In this document: positions 15,917 through 17,356 of the stretch, one piece after another
Numbering within the stretch: position 1 is the stretch's first letter
How the letters are laid out: each line of letters begins with the position of its first letter
Assembly (NCBI GenBank): GCA_000316135.1
Contig: JH994079.1
Location: forward strand, 47,210 to 64,565
From: Trachipleistophora hominis
Lineage: Eukaryota > Microsporidia > Pleistophoridae
DNA: 17,356 nt
Direction of reading: 5' to 3'
Notes under the pieces: model-generated
The model's input: only the letters and a program-made list of their open reading frames with translations
Told to the model about the DNA's origin: nothing
Database searches by the model: none
Made by a program: the position numbers and the translations under genes

Positions 15917-16415
15917 AGATGGTTGGAGGTAGGATTAAGGGATGGAGAGGAGTAGAGATTAGTTAAGGTAGGATTAAGGGATAGTGATTGATTACGTATA
16001 GACAAGGGTAGTAATAGTAAGGGACAAGAATTGATGTAGGATAGAAAGGGTACTAATAATAAAAGATAAGAGATAGACAAGGGTACTAATAATAAGTGAT
16101 AGTGATTCTTAATGCTAAGCATAAGATATAATAATATTTTATAATTACTATACGTTAATACTAAACATTAACATTTATACTAGACGTTAATAGGACTAAA
16201 GAAATGATAGAGGTATGATTAATGATTGGTTGTTTATGCTACTCTATTGATAAATAAATTAGAGTACGTTTAACGTTACGTTCTCTTCTTTATTAAACTT
16301 ATTGGTACTTTAAGGAGAAGTACTTGCTCTAGGATAAGTATTGCTATGCTGATTAAATAATAAGATAAAGGTATTAATACGTTACATGGTAATGATTGTT
16401 AATTTAATAAGAAAT

Positions 16416-16503
16416 AAAAGATAGAGAAGGTAATTATAGGAAATATTATAAAATATAAATTAGAAGATATAAAAGGCAGAGAAAGGAATTATAGGAAATA
16501 TTA
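16416..16503 (+). repeat. Imperfect 33-bp direct repeat, 55-bp period
   Basis: AAAAGATAGAGAAGGTAATT at 16416 and AAAAGGCAGAGAAAGGAATT at 16471 each continue with ATAGGAAATATTA. Between them begins an exact 19-bp word, ATAAAATATAAATTAGAAG (16448-16466), which recurs at 16556-16574, directly after the solo terminal repeat. Confidence 0.85.
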
Positions 16504-16507
16504 ATTA

Positions 16508-16556
16508 TCATCAATACTAATCAATGATTGACCTCTTATGACGGACAAGTCTTACA
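16508..16556 (-). repeat. Solo copy of the gypsy terminal repeat, opposite orientation
   Basis: The reverse complement from 16556 begins TGTAAGACTTGTCCGTCATA, continues AGAGGTCAATCATTGATTAG, and aligns with 854-902 along nearly the full length, best over the first 31 bases (three differences). No internal element sequence is beside it. It is inverted relative to the copies flanking the element, so it marks a separate insertion event, followed by loss of the interior or solo formation. Confidence 0.75.
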
Positions 16557-17356
16557 TAAAATATAAATTAGAAGTAAAAATACAGAAATAACTATGAAGA
16601 ACGATATTATGGTAACTAACATTTCTAATCGTTACTTAGAGAATCATTAACGGTAATATGAAGGGAGTATTGTAGAAGTATCTTTTGGCAAGGAATACTT
16701 ATAAATGGTTTGTATAGAATACGTTAACATTCAGATAAAGGAAAGGAGCAGTAATACATGCAAACATGGGGTAGGTCTTTTAGACAGATAAAACAAGTAA
16801 TCATGCGTTATTAACGCTTATGTGCCATCAATTGCTTTCCTTCTTTGTCTAGGAAAGGTTTCTAACATGTTCAACGTTAGATTGTGTTCTATGGTTGGTT
16901 ATTTTATGATGACTGATCGAATATAAAATAGAATGATGTACTGGATTAGATGGTCTTGAGAATTTATTCTTGGTTTCTTTTTATTATGACTAGCTACGCT
17001 ATTGCATTTATGAAATGGAAGTTTTGATAGATGAGAGTTTGCTGATATATTCCTTAAGTACACACAGTCTTTATCCTCTTCTATTAATTTCATCTAGCCC
17101 AGCATTTTTCAAGCGTATACGTTTTACAACCATGAACTAATTGTCGTTGAGACAATGGTCGGCGCTCAGCGTGCCAGGAAAGTTTATTTGGTGTGTGAGA
17201 AATGTGTGGTGTTAATTAAACGAACTTTCAAATAAAAAACAAAAAAGTATATTCAGTGGTTCTAATACATTTACATTATTGTTACGATAAACTTTTAATG
17301 ATCCTTTCGCTATCTTACTCATTCTTATTCACAGGGCTCAGCATATTCAATATTAA

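Larger units (their letters stand above)
15763..17356. other. Repeat-rich, AT-rich region without a recognised gene
   Basis: It contains the 18-bp G-rich minisatellite (15792-15916), a pair of AGGGTACTAATAATAA words (about 16047 and 16078), a 33-bp direct repeat (16416 and 16471), and the solo terminal repeat (16508-16556). The remainder to the edge has no convincing coding sequence. A minus-strand frame of 64 codons at 17093-16899 and a plus-strand 45-codon frame ending at 17232 show no domain, and I do not call them. Confidence 0.55.

Noticed and set aside
15787..16122. Minus-strand frame with repeated Asn-Gln-Ser-Leu/Pro residues
   Set aside because: It is only the translation of the 18-bp minisatellite.
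16899..17093. Minus-strand frame of 64 codons
   Set aside because: No motif, no start-proximal C-run, AT-rich codons; not distinguishable from chance.

Overview
The window looks like nuclear DNA of a microsporidian, a compact and intron-poor fungal-related parasite. This is inferred from four things. The protein genes are intronless. Two of the three complete genes have a short C-run close to the start ATG (CCCCTC directly before it at 5341-5346, CCCCTGCA at 12161-12168) and the third has CCCCC about 14 nt upstream; such CCC-type motifs are known from microsporidian promoters. The kinesin motor domain is stripped down. The decayed Ty3/gypsy element reads, from memory, like those of Nosema-type microsporidia. 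The species cannot be named from the sequence alone.

Layout. 1-678 (+): the 3' part of an unrecognised gene, open to the window edge. 854-3855 (-): a dead, internally deleted Ty3/gypsy retrotransposon with tiny 48-49 bp terminal repeats, a PBS-like and a PPT-like junction, a gag zinc knuckle, RT, RNase H and integrase. It carries many stops and frameshifts, and its RT YxDD motif is destroyed. 3856-5346: AT-rich, no gene; ends in degenerate repeats upstream of the next gene. 5347-7227 (+): cysteinyl-tRNA synthetase with a low-complexity insertion. 7228-8594: no gene; holds a 29-bp minisatellite and a perfect 34-bp direct repeat. 8595-11111 (-): a kinesin motor joined to a C-terminal WD40 propeller. 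11112-12168: the shared upstream region of the two divergent genes; near the kinesin it is an array of G-rich (C-rich on the kinesin strand) motifs. 12169-15762 (+): a neuropathy-target-esterase (NTE/Nte1-like) patatin phospholipase with a TM anchor, degenerate cyclic-nucleotide-binding modules and two long acidic inserts. 15763-17356: no convincing gene; contains an 18-bp minisatellite, other direct repeats and a solo copy of the retrotransposon terminal repeat at 16508-16556.

The three intact genes are housekeeping functions (translation, microtubule transport, phospholipid turnover) and do not form an obvious pathway. I see no defence system, CRISPR array, tRNA or rRNA. The most unusual material is the repeat biology: minisatellites flanking nearly every gene, in-frame 48-bp repeats of 16 codons in two different genes, a block of 419 coding bases with only two C residues, and the very short terminal repeats of the dead retrotransposon.
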